A DNA stretch of 64,000 nucleotides, taken from the NCBI RefSeq assembly GCF_010586825.1, contig NZ_JAAAGB010000004.1:391565-455564 (forward strand), read 5' to 3'. Below, piece by piece: positions 8,772 through 16,408 of the stretch. The notes below the pieces were generated by a model. The model had not been told where the DNA came from and searched no databases. It was given only the letters and a program-made list of their open reading frames with translations. The DNA is from Draconibacterium mangrovi (lineage in GTDB: Bacteria > Bacteroidota > Bacteroidia > Bacteroidales > Prolixibacteraceae). The first letter of the stretch is position 1; each line of letters opens with the position of its first letter. Position numbers and translations under genes: made by a program.

Positions 8772-9650
8772 TTAATGAATCGAATTATTGCTGATTTTTT
8801 CCCAAATGGTTTTTAAATTTAAACTTATTGGATGATTCGGCGCATATTCAACCAACGATTTTTCGTGTAACATGCACTCAACAAACATTTCTGAAAAAGG
8901 TATTTTTCCAACAAGCGGAATATTGTTGTCGATTAAATAGTGTTCGACTGTTGCCGTAAATTCAAGGTTTATGTCGTGTTTGTTAATGATGGCATAAATT
9001 GGAACTTTAAACGAATTAACCAGTTCCACAAGCCGTTTGGCATCGTGTAATCCTGAAACTGTTGGTTCTATCACCAGCAGAACGGCATTTGTTCCGGTTA
9101 TAGATGAAATGGCAGTGCAGCCAATTCCCGGAGGCCCATCGTTTATTATAAATTGTGCTTTATTTTCCCTGGCCAGTTCTTTTGCCTTTTCTCGTATTCG
9201 TGTTACCAGTTTACCTGAATTCTCTTCGCCGGGACCCATTTTTGCGTGTACCATCAATCCAAAACGTGTGTCGGAAATAAACCACTGGTTGTTCCGGTTT
9301 TGAGTAGTTTGAATGGTGCCGACCGGGCAAAGTCGTTCGCATAAACGACAGCCTTCGCACTGATAGGGATTGATTTCAGGGAAACCAGTCTCGTTAGTAA
9401 AAATCGCTTCAAATCGACAAGCTTTCTGACAGGTTCCGCAGTTTGTACACTCTTCCTGATTGATGAATGCCAGTGAGCCGCTATCGAATGGATGCGTTTC
9501 TTTTATCTCGGGTTTTAAAATCAAATGCAAATCGGCAGCATCAACATCGTTGTCGCAAAATACAGCGTTTCGGGCCAACGAAGCCAAGGCAGCAGCAATG
9601 CTTGTTTTGCCGGCACCACCTTTTCCGCTGAGTATTGTAATTTCTTTCAT
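8772..9650 (-). CDS. MinD-superfamily P-loop ATPase with inserted 2[4Fe-4S] ferredoxin domain
   Basis: 292 aa. The ATG at 9648-9650 is preferred over an upstream TTG because it lies 1 nt after the previous stop and starts directly with MKEITILSGKGGAGKTS, a deviant Walker A of the Mrp/MinD type. Residues about 70-120 are a ferredoxin insert with CTNCGTCQKAC and CEGCRLCERLCP, eight cysteines for two [4Fe-4S] clusters. A DGPPGIGC motif near 180 is the Walker B/switch region. Related proteins belong to the NifH/Mrp class that loads or inserts metal clusters. It pairs with the next gene, suggesting a heterodimer. Confidence 0.92.
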   Translation of the reverse strand: MKEITILSGKGGAGKTSIAAALASLARNAVFCDNDVDAADLHLILKPEIKETHPFDSGSLAFINQEECTNCGTCQKACRFEAIFTNETGFPEINPYQCEGCRLCERLCPVGTIQTTQNRNNQWFISDTRFGLMVHAKMGPGEENSGKLVTRIREKAKELARENKAQFIINDGPPGIGCTAISSITGTNAVLLVIEPTVSGLHDAKRLVELVNSFKVPIYAIINKHDINLEFTATVEHYLIDNNIPLVGKIPFSEMFVECMLHEKSLVEYAPNHPISLNLKTIWEKISNNSIH

Positions 9651-9651
9651 T

Positions 9652-10515
9652 TTAGTTGATAATGGTAGCCAGTTTTGCAAGGATAGAATGATAAGCTTTT
9701 TCTACATCCACCGGTATATTTTCAAATAATTCTCCCCGCGAATAATTCTCCGCATACACTTTTGAAAATGGTATTTTACCCAGCAACGTGATGTTGTTTT
9801 CCTCTAAAAATTGATAAATAGCGTTGTTCCCCAAACCTGCTTTGTTTACAATAACGCCAAATGGTTTATGAATTTCATTTAGCAGCTCAACTGTTATTTT
9901 TAAATCGTGCAAGCCAAAGGGAGTGGGTTCGGTAACCAGAATGACGTAATTAGCTGTTGCAACGGTTTCAACAACCGGGCAACTTGTGCCGGGAGGTGCA
10001 TCCAGCAACGTAATTTGTTGATTTGAATCAGCTAGCTTTTTTACACTTTTAATCAATGCCGTTTGCATGGCGGAACCAATTTTGAGCCGTCCTTCAACTA
10101 TTCCGGCGCCAAAGGTTGTCCGGTAATCAGAAATGCTGCCCAGCGAATTCTGAACCGGTGTGAGCGCCTCAAACGAACAAGCCGCAAAACATGCACCGCA
10201 GGAATGGCAAAGTTCGTAATTTAATTCCGCAAATTTTAGTCTTTGAACAATGCTAATTGCATTGAATTCGCACCATTCCCCGCATTTTTTGCAATAGATA
10301 CACCTTTCTTTATCAATTTCAGGAACGATGGTAAAAACCTCTTTTTCTGCTTCTTTTTTCGCTTGAGGAAAAAAGAGTATATCGTTAGGTTCTTCCACAT
10401 CGCAATCGATTAATTGTATGCGGTGATAATATTTTTCAGATAAGAAATAGTACAGGTTAACCGAAACGGTTGTTTTGCCGGTACCTCCTTTACCGCTTGC
10501 TATGGCAATTTGCAT
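9652..10515 (-). CDS. MinD-superfamily P-loop ATPase with ferredoxin insert, partner subunit
   Basis: 287 aa from the ATG at 10513-10515; a TTG two codons upstream would put MN in front and is less likely. MQIAIASGKGGTGKTT gives the deviant Walker A. The insert has CIYCKKCGEWCEF and CHSCGACFAAC, so eight cysteines again suit two [4Fe-4S] clusters. LLDAPPGTSCP near 160 is Walker B/switch II. It is about the same length and plan as the following ATPase but clearly diverged, as expected of obligate partners. The gene is separated from the upstream NifX-fold gene by a strong hairpin/T-tract. Confidence 0.92.
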   Translation of the reverse strand: MQIAIASGKGGTGKTTVSVNLYYFLSEKYYHRIQLIDCDVEEPNDILFFPQAKKEAEKEVFTIVPEIDKERCIYCKKCGEWCEFNAISIVQRLKFAELNYELCHSCGACFAACSFEALTPVQNSLGSISDYRTTFGAGIVEGRLKIGSAMQTALIKSVKKLADSNQQITLLDAPPGTSCPVVETVATANYVILVTEPTPFGLHDLKITVELLNEIHKPFGVIVNKAGLGNNAIYQFLEENNITLLGKIPFSKVYAENYSRGELFENIPVDVEKAYHSILAKLATIIN

Positions 10516-10528
10516 ATTCAATTGTGTT

Positions 10529-10560
10529 TAAAAAATTCCCCGGAGTGTTGCCCCGGGGAA
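10529..10560 (-). terminator. hairpin plus T-tract between the NifX-fold gene and the ATPase pair
   Basis: The arms TTCCCCGG (10536-10543) and CCGGGGAA (10553-10560) are perfect complements with a 9-nt loop. On the minus strand the stem is followed by a run of Ts, the layout of an intrinsic terminator. It lies inside the cluster, immediately before the ATPase start, so it could lower ATPase expression relative to the upstream genes or protect an mRNA 3' end. Confidence 0.75.
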
Positions 10561-10670
10561 TACCGAATTAGTAGCTAACCTAACTCTGAGTGACTATGAA
10601 ATCTCAGAAATGCACTAAACTTAGCATGTTTTGGACTATTGTCAGACAGCATAAAACCGCCAGATATTTC

Positions 10671-11012
10671 CTAATGGTCGCAGTAATTGGCCGAAAACTC
10701 GATGGTATCGTTAAGGAAACCTTGTGCCAGTTCGGATGCAGAAAGGTGCGGTGCACCCACAAAAACATTTACATTGTTGTAGTTGAAAATTTGAATGGCT
10801 TTATGGCCCATTCCTCCTGCCAGCACATCGGTAACGCCATTTTCGGCTAACCACTTAGGCAACACTCCCGGCTCGTGAGGTGGGGGAGTTACCCGTTCTT
10901 CGTTTACAATCGTTGTCTCTTCAACATCTAACAGTGCAAAGTACTTGCAGTGTCCGAAATGTCCGTCTAAAATCCCGCTTTCGTCAACAGGAACAGCAAT
11001 TTTTTTTCTCAT
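10671..11012 (-). CDS. NifX/NifB-C-terminal-fold dinitrogenase-cofactor-like protein (MTH1175 type)
   Basis: 113 aa. The motif GHFGHCKYFALLDVE near the N-terminus and LAGGMGHKAIQIFNYNNVNVFVGA in the middle define the Nitro_FeMo-Co family, a small alpha/beta fold that carries Fe-Mo-type or other metal clusters. The PPPHEPGVLP insert is typical of the subgroup found beside MinD-ferredoxin ATPases. No nif genes are in this window, so a nitrogenase role is not supported. The neighbours suggest cargo or scaffold for a cluster handled by the ATPase pair. Confidence 0.9.
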   Translation of the reverse strand: MRKKIAVPVDESGILDGHFGHCKYFALLDVEETTIVNEERVTPPPHEPGVLPKWLAENGVTDVLAGGMGHKAIQIFNYNNVNVFVGAPHLSASELAQGFLNDTIEFSANYCDH

Positions 11013-11027
11013 GCTTATTTCAAATTA

Positions 11028-11255
11028 TTAATTTTCTAAAGGGCCAAATCCCCGGCCACGACCTCTCCCTTTTCCACGTCCCCAATCAATTGGTAAGTTT
11101 TCGTCGGTTGCGCGATTTCTAAATCTGAAACCTCTTCCACCTCGTCTTCCAACGTTGGCAAACTGTTCTTCATTTAATGCGGGGTTGCATCTTCCTTGTT
11201 TTCTGCCGGTTTGGGCTCCTTGTCCCATTGGTCCGGTTTTGTTTAATCCTGGCAT
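11028..11255 (-). CDS. DUF5320-like Gly/Arg-rich small protein
   Basis: 75 aa. It opens with MPGLNKTGPMGQGAQTGRK and continues with Gly/Arg-rich stretches (GRRGGRGFRFRNR, GRGKGRGRGRGFG). This MPGxxxxGPxGxGxxTGRxxGxC pattern with a Cys near residue 23 recurs in DUF5320 genes that sit between NifX-fold genes in anaerobes. It lies 5 nt and 15 nt from its two NifX-fold neighbours. Function unknown; a basic, flexible partner of the NifX-fold proteins is plausible. Confidence 0.8.
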   Translation of the reverse strand: MPGLNKTGPMGQGAQTGRKQGRCNPALNEEQFANVGRRGGRGFRFRNRATDENLPIDWGRGKGRGRGRGFGPLEN

Positions 11256-11260
11256 TGTTT

Positions 11261-11581
11261 CTAATTGTTTTCAATTCTCGAAATCACATCTCTTACTTTC
11301 AGTTCTTCATCATTTAACTCTATCATTTGAATTTCAAATTTCTCCAGCATATCCTTGGCTTTTGGTCCAAAATGACCCGAGATGATCTGTTGCGCACCCA
11401 ATTCAGCAGCCATTTCCGAAGATTTTGTACCGGCTCGGCCATTTGAGTTTTTAAAACTGTTTTCAATGAAGTTAGTTGTGTGGGTTTCTTTGTCGTACAC
11501 ACAAAACCAAGCCGCACGTCCAAATCGTAAATCAAATTTAGCATCTGCATTGTCTCCGGATGAAGTAATTATTGTTTTCAT
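11261..11581 (-). CDS. NifX-fold protein, second paralogue
   Basis: 106 aa of the Nitro_FeMo-Co family: ITSSGDNADAKFDLRFGRAAWFCVYD, then GTKSSEMAAELGAQQIISGHFGPKAKDMLEK. Compared with the 113-aa paralogue, the HFGHC element is FGRAAWFC and the Gly-rich strand is ISGHFGP, so the two are different types rather than recent copies. It is the first gene of the minus-strand cluster 11581-7984. The 176-bp gap upstream (11582-11757) holds the terminator of the HdeD gene and presumably the cluster's promoter. Confidence 0.88.
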   Translation of the reverse strand: MKTIITSSGDNADAKFDLRFGRAAWFCVYDKETHTTNFIENSFKNSNGRAGTKSSEMAAELGAQQIISGHFGPKAKDMLEKFEIQMIELNDEELKVRDVISRIENN

Positions 11582-11692
11582 ATAATAAACATATGTGCTT
11601 TACGAAAGTAAGTGAAATAGTTGAATTAAACAAGAAATAAATTGATCAAATGTTTATTTATAAGGTTTGGTGATTATTAGAATTGGGCACAA

Positions 11693-11728
11693 AAAAAATT
11701 GCAAGGCCATTGTTGATCATGGCCTTGC
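11693..11728 (-). terminator. intrinsic terminator of the HdeD-like gene
   Basis: Perfect 10-bp arms GCAAGGCCAT (11701-11710) and ATGGCCTTGC (11719-11728) flank an 8-nt loop. On the minus strand the stem runs into eight Ts. It ends the HdeD gene and separates it from the NifX cluster. Confidence 0.9.
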
Positions 11729-11757
11729 AATTTCTAATAAATTGAAATACAGAATAG

Positions 11758-12336
11758 TTAATTATTCTCCATTTCCTGTGCTTTCTTTTTTACGCGATTA
11801 GCGAGCAAAATAGTAATTATACCTGCAAAGATGGCAAAAGAACCCATTACTTTTACAACGACCAGTGCCGATGTATACGGAGAGGAAATTAGAATAATAC
11901 CGAGGACTATTGAAAATATTCCGCCCCAAATCATAGAGCGTTCGCCGGTGTGGTATTTCTTTATTCGTATCCCGGTAACAACTCCGGTAATTCCGTTTAT
12001 TAAAGCAACCAATCCTAAAAACCACATTAAAAAAGAAGTAGTGAGTACTGAGCTCGAAAAAGGTTTTAATACGACGATTAGTCCCGCAATTATGCTTAGG
12101 CCGCCAGTAATTAATCCCCACCACCAATTTCTTCTCACATCTTTTTGTTTGTAGGTGTTGTAAAGAGTTACAACTCCGTCAATTAGCCAGTAAATACCGA
12201 GAATAAAAATCAACGTTGTAAGCGTTGCCTGAGGGAATAGGAGTAAAACTAATCCTACGACTACTAGGACTATGCCTCGGGCCATGATAAGTTTCCATAA
12301 GCTTTCGGCAACTTTTTTGTTTGTGTTGTCTGTCAT
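11758..12336 (-). CDS. HdeD-family (DUF308) membrane protein
   Basis: 192 aa with six predicted helices in pairs (LVVVGLVLLLFP, LIFILGIYWLIDGVV, GLSIIAGLIVVLKP, FLMWFLGLVALINGITGVV, GGIFSIVLGIILISSP, VMGSFAIFAGIITILLA), the DUF308 repeat pattern. HdeD relates to acid resistance in enterobacteria, but in Bacteroidota the role is not established. It has its own terminator downstream and one 136 bp upstream, so it seems to be transcribed alone. Confidence 0.85.
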   Translation of the reverse strand: MTDNTNKKVAESLWKLIMARGIVLVVVGLVLLLFPQATLTTLIFILGIYWLIDGVVTLYNTYKQKDVRRNWWWGLITGGLSIIAGLIVVLKPFSSSVLTTSFLMWFLGLVALINGITGVVTGIRIKKYHTGERSMIWGGIFSIVLGIILISSPYTSALVVVKVMGSFAIFAGIITILLANRVKKKAQEMENN

Positions 12337-12414
12337 TTCTACGATTTTATTTGAGTTGGTATGTACTACAAGTTAGGGGAAATTACTGAAAGTTACCAAA
12401 GAATTATTATAATA

Positions 12415-12450
12415 AATACAAAAAGGTTGCCTGATACAGACAACCTTTTA
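12415..12450 (-). terminator. intrinsic terminator after the RND/DUF2892 operon
   Basis: AAAAGGTTG (12422-12430) pairs with CAACCTTTT (12442-12450). On the minus strand it is followed by TTTTTGTATTT. It lies just downstream of the DUF2892 gene. Confidence 0.8.
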
Positions 12451-12472
12451 TGTTACGCATTTTATTGCAGAG

Positions 12473-12658
12473 CTATTCTACTCCTGCCTTTTCAAGGATA
12501 AGTTCCAATGGGCAGAATTTGGTGATTGATGATTGAAATAAATTCAATCCAACAAAACCTGCCAGGCCAAGCCAGTATATATTAACGAATATGGCCAATA
12601 GAATGCTTGTCAACACAAATATTCCTGCAACTGCGCGTACTATTCTCTCTTTCATCAT
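12473..12658 (-). CDS. DUF2892 (YgaP-type) small membrane protein
   Basis: 61 aa with the family hallmarks: MKERIVRAVAGIFVL, a glycine-containing helix, WLGLAGFVGLNLFQSSITKFCPLE and a single conserved Cys near residue 49. The fold is a two-helix membrane hairpin, in other bacteria fused to rhodanese in YgaP. It is the last gene after the RND exporter and the small 103-aa protein and precedes a terminator. A link to sulfur or thiol chemistry is known for relatives but unproven here. Confidence 0.85.
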   Translation of the reverse strand: MMKERIVRAVAGIFVLTSILLAIFVNIYWLGLAGFVGLNLFQSSITKFCPLELILEKAGVE

Positions 12659-12697
12659 ATTATTGTTTTTTTATTGATATCTATATTAAAATGGTGA

Positions 12698-13009
12698 TTA
12701 TACAAATTTCTCAATAGCTGATATATAGGCACTTATTGGGCTTATTCCTTCAGCTTCTTCATTAAATACTTTTATTCGCTCAAGGAGTTCATTTGCTTTA
12801 TCCTCCTCCAAAAAGGTAAATGAAATGAAATAGCGGTACGGATTTTTTGACGATCCAAACCAGTTGGAAATATCTGAGTGTCCATCGGCGCTTTCCATAA
12901 AACCGTCAACCGGTAATTCGCTGTACGAATTGATGTGGATGTCGCGAAAGATCTGCTCCAGCTCATGATGATAAGCTTCGGCGCTCTGAATAATTATAAA
13001 TTTCATCAT
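12698..13009 (-). CDS. small ferredoxin-fold-like protein associated with the RND exporter
   Basis: 103 aa: MMKFIIIQSAEAYHHELEQIF starts a probable beta-alpha-beta unit, followed by YRYFISFTFLEEDKANELLERIKVFN and EGISPISAYISAIEKFV. The periodicity suggests a PII/CutA/DUF3240-like small alpha/beta protein, and proteins of this size often follow metal or drug RND pumps. It starts 1 nt after the RND stop, indicating translational coupling. No metal-binding motif is obvious. Role unknown; a cytosolic sensor or regulator of the pump is an inference. Confidence 0.65.
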   Translation of the reverse strand: MMKFIIIQSAEAYHHELEQIFRDIHINSYSELPVDGFMESADGHSDISNWFGSSKNPYRYFISFTFLEEDKANELLERIKVFNEEAEGISPISAYISAIEKFV

Positions 13010-13010
13010 T

Positions 13011-16000
13011 TTAATTTTCCTCTTCGTTAGATAAGTTATTTTCAGTTTTCGGAGTTTCAGCTACCGGAGCTTCTTCTACCGGGTATTTTTTCTTCTCAGT
13101 CATGTAATAAATCAGCGGAACAATAACCAGCGTTAAGAATGTAGATGCAATTGTTCCACCCATTAATGAAATCGCCAATCCCTGGAAAATGGGGTCGAAT
13201 AAAATCACTACAGCACCGATTACAACGGTTCCGGCAGTAAGCAGGATAGGAGTGGTTCGCACTGCACCGGCCTCGATTACTGCGTCTTTTAGCGGCGCTC
13301 CGTCTTTAAGCCGGAGGTTTATAAAGTCGATGAGCAGTATGGAGTTTCGGACCATAATTCCCGCCAGTGCAATCAATCCGATCATTGAAGTTGCTGTAAA
13401 GAAAGCTCCCATCAGCCAGTGGCCGATTAAAATACCAACCAATGAAAGCGGAATGGCAACCATCATTACAAACGGAACCGTAAAGTTCTGGAACCATCCA
13501 ATGATTAACAAGTAAATTACCAACAGAACTACTGCAAATGCAGCGCCCAGATCGCGAAATACTTCGTAGGTAATTTGCCACTCACCGTCCCATTTCAGGC
13601 TGTAATTATCTTGTACAAACGGCTGTTGTGTGAACTCTTCGTTAAGCGTGTAACCTTCAGGTAGCTGGATTTTATCGAGATTGTTGCTCATATCAAGAAT
13701 TCCGTATACCGGGCTTTCCAGTGCTCCTGCAATATCGGCAGTTACATAAACCACGCGTTTCTGGTTTTTACGGTAAATGCTTTTATCCTGAATTTCTTCT
13801 TTTATTTCAACAACATCGCCAAGCGCCACTTTCTGGCCGGTCATGCTCATGATATTTATTTTCTTAAGATCCTCAATGCTCGAACGTTCATCTTCAGAAA
13901 AACGTAATGCAATGCCAACCTGCTCGTGTTCTTTCTCTGCGTAAAGTTGTGTGACTTCCTGACCGCCAAGAGCCATGGCAACACTGTTTACCACTTGTTG
14001 TGTTGAAATGCCGGCCAAAGCCGCCTTTTCTTTCAATACATTAAATTTATATTCCACCTGGTCGTCTTCCACTTGCCAGTCGATATCTACCACATCCGCG
14101 GTATTGGCAAACAGGTCTTTTACCTGGTGGGCAACCTCAATTTGTTGATCGTAATCAGGACCGTAAATTTCAGCAACCAGTGTTGAAAGTACCGGTGGCC
14201 CCGGTGGAACTTCAACAACTTTTGCGTTGGCATTGAATTTTTTTGCCAGCTGCTGAATACCCGGACGCATGGCTTTTGCAATGTCGTGACTTTGCGCTTT
14301 TCGCTCAGTTTTGTCAGTAAGGTTTACCTGAATATCAGCAACATTCGAACCTCTTCGTAAATCGTAGTGACGAACCAAACCATTAAAGTTCATTGGCGAA
14401 GCGGTTCCGACGTACGACTGGTAATTTAATACCTCTTCCTGCTGAGCAATGTAGGCTGCCAGTTCTTTTGTAACGGCAGCAGTGCGCTCAAGCGTGGTTC
14501 CTTCAGGCATGTCGATAATTACCTGAAATTCATTTTTATTATCGAACGGAAGCATTTTTACGGCTACCATTTTGAAATAAACCAGTGTCATTGAAGCCAA
14601 CAGGAAAAATGTGATGGTACCGATAAATGTCCAGCGTTTCCACGATGATTCCAACATCGGTTGCATCGTTTTATAGTAGATCTTGTAAATCGGCGAATTT
14701 TCAAGTTTGAATGCCTTTTTTACCTTGTCGTCTTTCTCAACAACTTTCAGTAAACGGAATGCCAGATATGGTGTAATCGTTAGTGCTACCAGCAAAGAAA
14801 AGATCATGGCGATAGAAGCTCCAATTGGCATCGGACTCATGTAAGGCCCCATTAACCCTGAAACGAAAACCATTGGCAATACAGCTGCAATTACTGTAAA
14901 TGTGGCCAGAATTGTTGGGTTACCCACTTCATCGATCGAGCGTAAAGCAGCCTGAATGAACGGCAATTTTTTCATTTTAAAGTGCCGGTGCATGTTTTCG
15001 GCAATAATTATCGAGTCGTCGACCACAATACCGGTTACAAAAACCAGCGCAAAAAGTGTAATCCTGTTCAGTGTGTAATCGAGGAAATAGTAGCTGAACA
15101 TGGTTAGTGCGAAAGTAATCGGTACCGACAGGAACACAACCAGTCCGCCGCGCCAACCCATGGCAAGCATTACCACAAAAGTTACGGCAATAATTGCTCC
15201 GGCAAGGTGCATCAACAGTTCCGATACTTTGTGCGACGCTGTTTCTCCGTAGTTACGGGTTACATCAACATGCACGTCTGAGGGGATAAGGTCTTTTTCA
15301 AGATGGCTGATTTTTTCCAGAATCTGGTCAGCAACTTTCATGGCATCAGCTCCACGGCGTTTCGCTACTGAAATAGTAACTGCTCCATAGTCGCCTGCAA
15401 ATTCATTTTTCTTTTCATCCATCGATCCGTAACCAAAATTCACATATTGAATCGGTTCTTCAGGACCGTCAAGAATTTCGGCAACTTGTTTCAGGTAAAC
15501 CGGACTTCCGTTGTGGATACCAACAACAAGGTTGGAAACATCATCTGAAGTTTGCAGAAATTCACCCGCTTCAACCAGGTATTCCACATCATTTTTATTA
15601 AAAGCACCGGTATTGAATTGCTGGTTTGCAATCTGTATTTTCTGTGCAATACTCAATGCATCAACATTGTAACGAGCCATCGCTCCGTTGTTCAGCATCA
15701 CGCGGATCTGACGTGAGCGGCCACCAATTACCTTTGTTTCCGAAACATCGGTAACCTGTTCAATTTCGTTATTTACTTCCTGTGCGATTCTTTTCAACTG
15801 GTAATCGTCGTAATTCTCGCTCCAGAAAGTCAGTCCCAACACCGGCACATCGTCGATCGAACGTGTTTTAACCAAAGGCAAACTTGTTCCGTGCGGCATC
15901 TGGTCCATGTGCTTCATAATTTCGTTGTACATTTTTACCAACGAGCGTTCAATGTCTTCTCCAACATAAAACTGAACGATAAGCATGGCCTGACCCGGCA

Positions 16001-16268
16001 TTGAGGTAGAGTATACGTATTCAACTCCCGGAATATTGGCCACCACTTTTTCGAGCGGTTGCATTACGCGGGATTCAATTTCTTTCGGGCTGGCTCCCGG
16101 GTAGCTAAAGAGGATATCGGCAATTGGTACGTCAATTTGCGGTTCCTCCTCACGGGGAGTCAGGTACGAGCTGTAAATACCGATCGCCATAAATGCGACC
16201 ATCAACAGCGGCGTTAATTTTGAATTTATAAATTGTCTGGCTATTCCGCCGGCAAATCCTGTTTTCAT
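13011..16268 (-). CDS. AcrB-type RND efflux permease (HAE-like)
   Basis: 1085 aa, standard RND length with a charged tail. Features in order: N-terminal helix LTPLLMVAFMAIGIYSS, SYPGASPKEIESRVMQPLE of the porter domain near 60, TM4 proton relay GIVVDDSIIIAEN near 415, and a second TM cluster LIALAGIMVRNSILLIDFINLRL near 980. The PREEEPQIDVP segment defines a subgroup that groups between HAE1 drug pumps and metal pumps, so substrate is uncertain. The adaptor and TolC genes lie upstream in the same direction, giving a complete tripartite pump. It is 140 bp from the adaptor, across a palindrome-rich gap. Confidence 0.92.
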   Translation of the reverse strand: MKTGFAGGIARQFINSKLTPLLMVAFMAIGIYSSYLTPREEEPQIDVPIADILFSYPGASPKEIESRVMQPLEKVVANIPGVEYVYSTSMPGQAMLIVQFYVGEDIERSLVKMYNEIMKHMDQMPHGTSLPLVKTRSIDDVPVLGLTFWSENYDDYQLKRIAQEVNNEIEQVTDVSETKVIGGRSRQIRVMLNNGAMARYNVDALSIAQKIQIANQQFNTGAFNKNDVEYLVEAGEFLQTSDDVSNLVVGIHNGSPVYLKQVAEILDGPEEPIQYVNFGYGSMDEKKNEFAGDYGAVTISVAKRRGADAMKVADQILEKISHLEKDLIPSDVHVDVTRNYGETASHKVSELLMHLAGAIIAVTFVVMLAMGWRGGLVVFLSVPITFALTMFSYYFLDYTLNRITLFALVFVTGIVVDDSIIIAENMHRHFKMKKLPFIQAALRSIDEVGNPTILATFTVIAAVLPMVFVSGLMGPYMSPMPIGASIAMIFSLLVALTITPYLAFRLLKVVEKDDKVKKAFKLENSPIYKIYYKTMQPMLESSWKRWTFIGTITFFLLASMTLVYFKMVAVKMLPFDNKNEFQVIIDMPEGTTLERTAAVTKELAAYIAQQEEVLNYQSYVGTASPMNFNGLVRHYDLRRGSNVADIQVNLTDKTERKAQSHDIAKAMRPGIQQLAKKFNANAKVVEVPPGPPVLSTLVAEIYGPDYDQQIEVAHQVKDLFANTADVVDIDWQVEDDQVEYKFNVLKEKAALAGISTQQVVNSVAMALGGQEVTQLYAEKEHEQVGIALRFSEDERSSIEDLKKINIMSMTGQKVALGDVVEIKEEIQDKSIYRKNQKRVVYVTADIAGALESPVYGILDMSNNLDKIQLPEGYTLNEEFTQQPFVQDNYSLKWDGEWQITYEVFRDLGAAFAVVLLVIYLLIIGWFQNFTVPFVMMVAIPLSLVGILIGHWLMGAFFTATSMIGLIALAGIMVRNSILLIDFINLRLKDGAPLKDAVIEAGAVRTTPILLTAGTVVIGAVVILFDPIFQGLAISLMGGTIASTFLTLVIVPLIYYMTEKKKYPVEEAPVAETPKTENNLSNEEEN

Positions 16269-16309
16269 TTTTTTTCTCTTAAATTCATTTTTTAAGTTCT
16301 GTTTAATAG

Positions 16310-16383
16310 ACCCCCTATCGTCACTTTGTTCCGATTGTCTCCGTCGGCTGACGGAACAAGGGCTTTGCAGAAGCGACAGGGGT
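16310..16383. repeat. nested inverted repeat (REP-like) between RND adaptor and permease
   Basis: An outer arm CCCCTATCG (16312-16320) faces CGACAGGGG (16374-16382) with one mismatch, a G-U pair in RNA. Inside lie perfect arms TTGTTCCG (16326-16333) and CGGAACAA (16352-16359). The sequence is GC-richer than its surroundings and looks like a dispersed palindromic element rather than a terminator, since no T-run follows. Confidence 0.5.
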
Positions 16384-16408
16384 AATTCACTTAGGAATTA
16401 CCTTTTTG

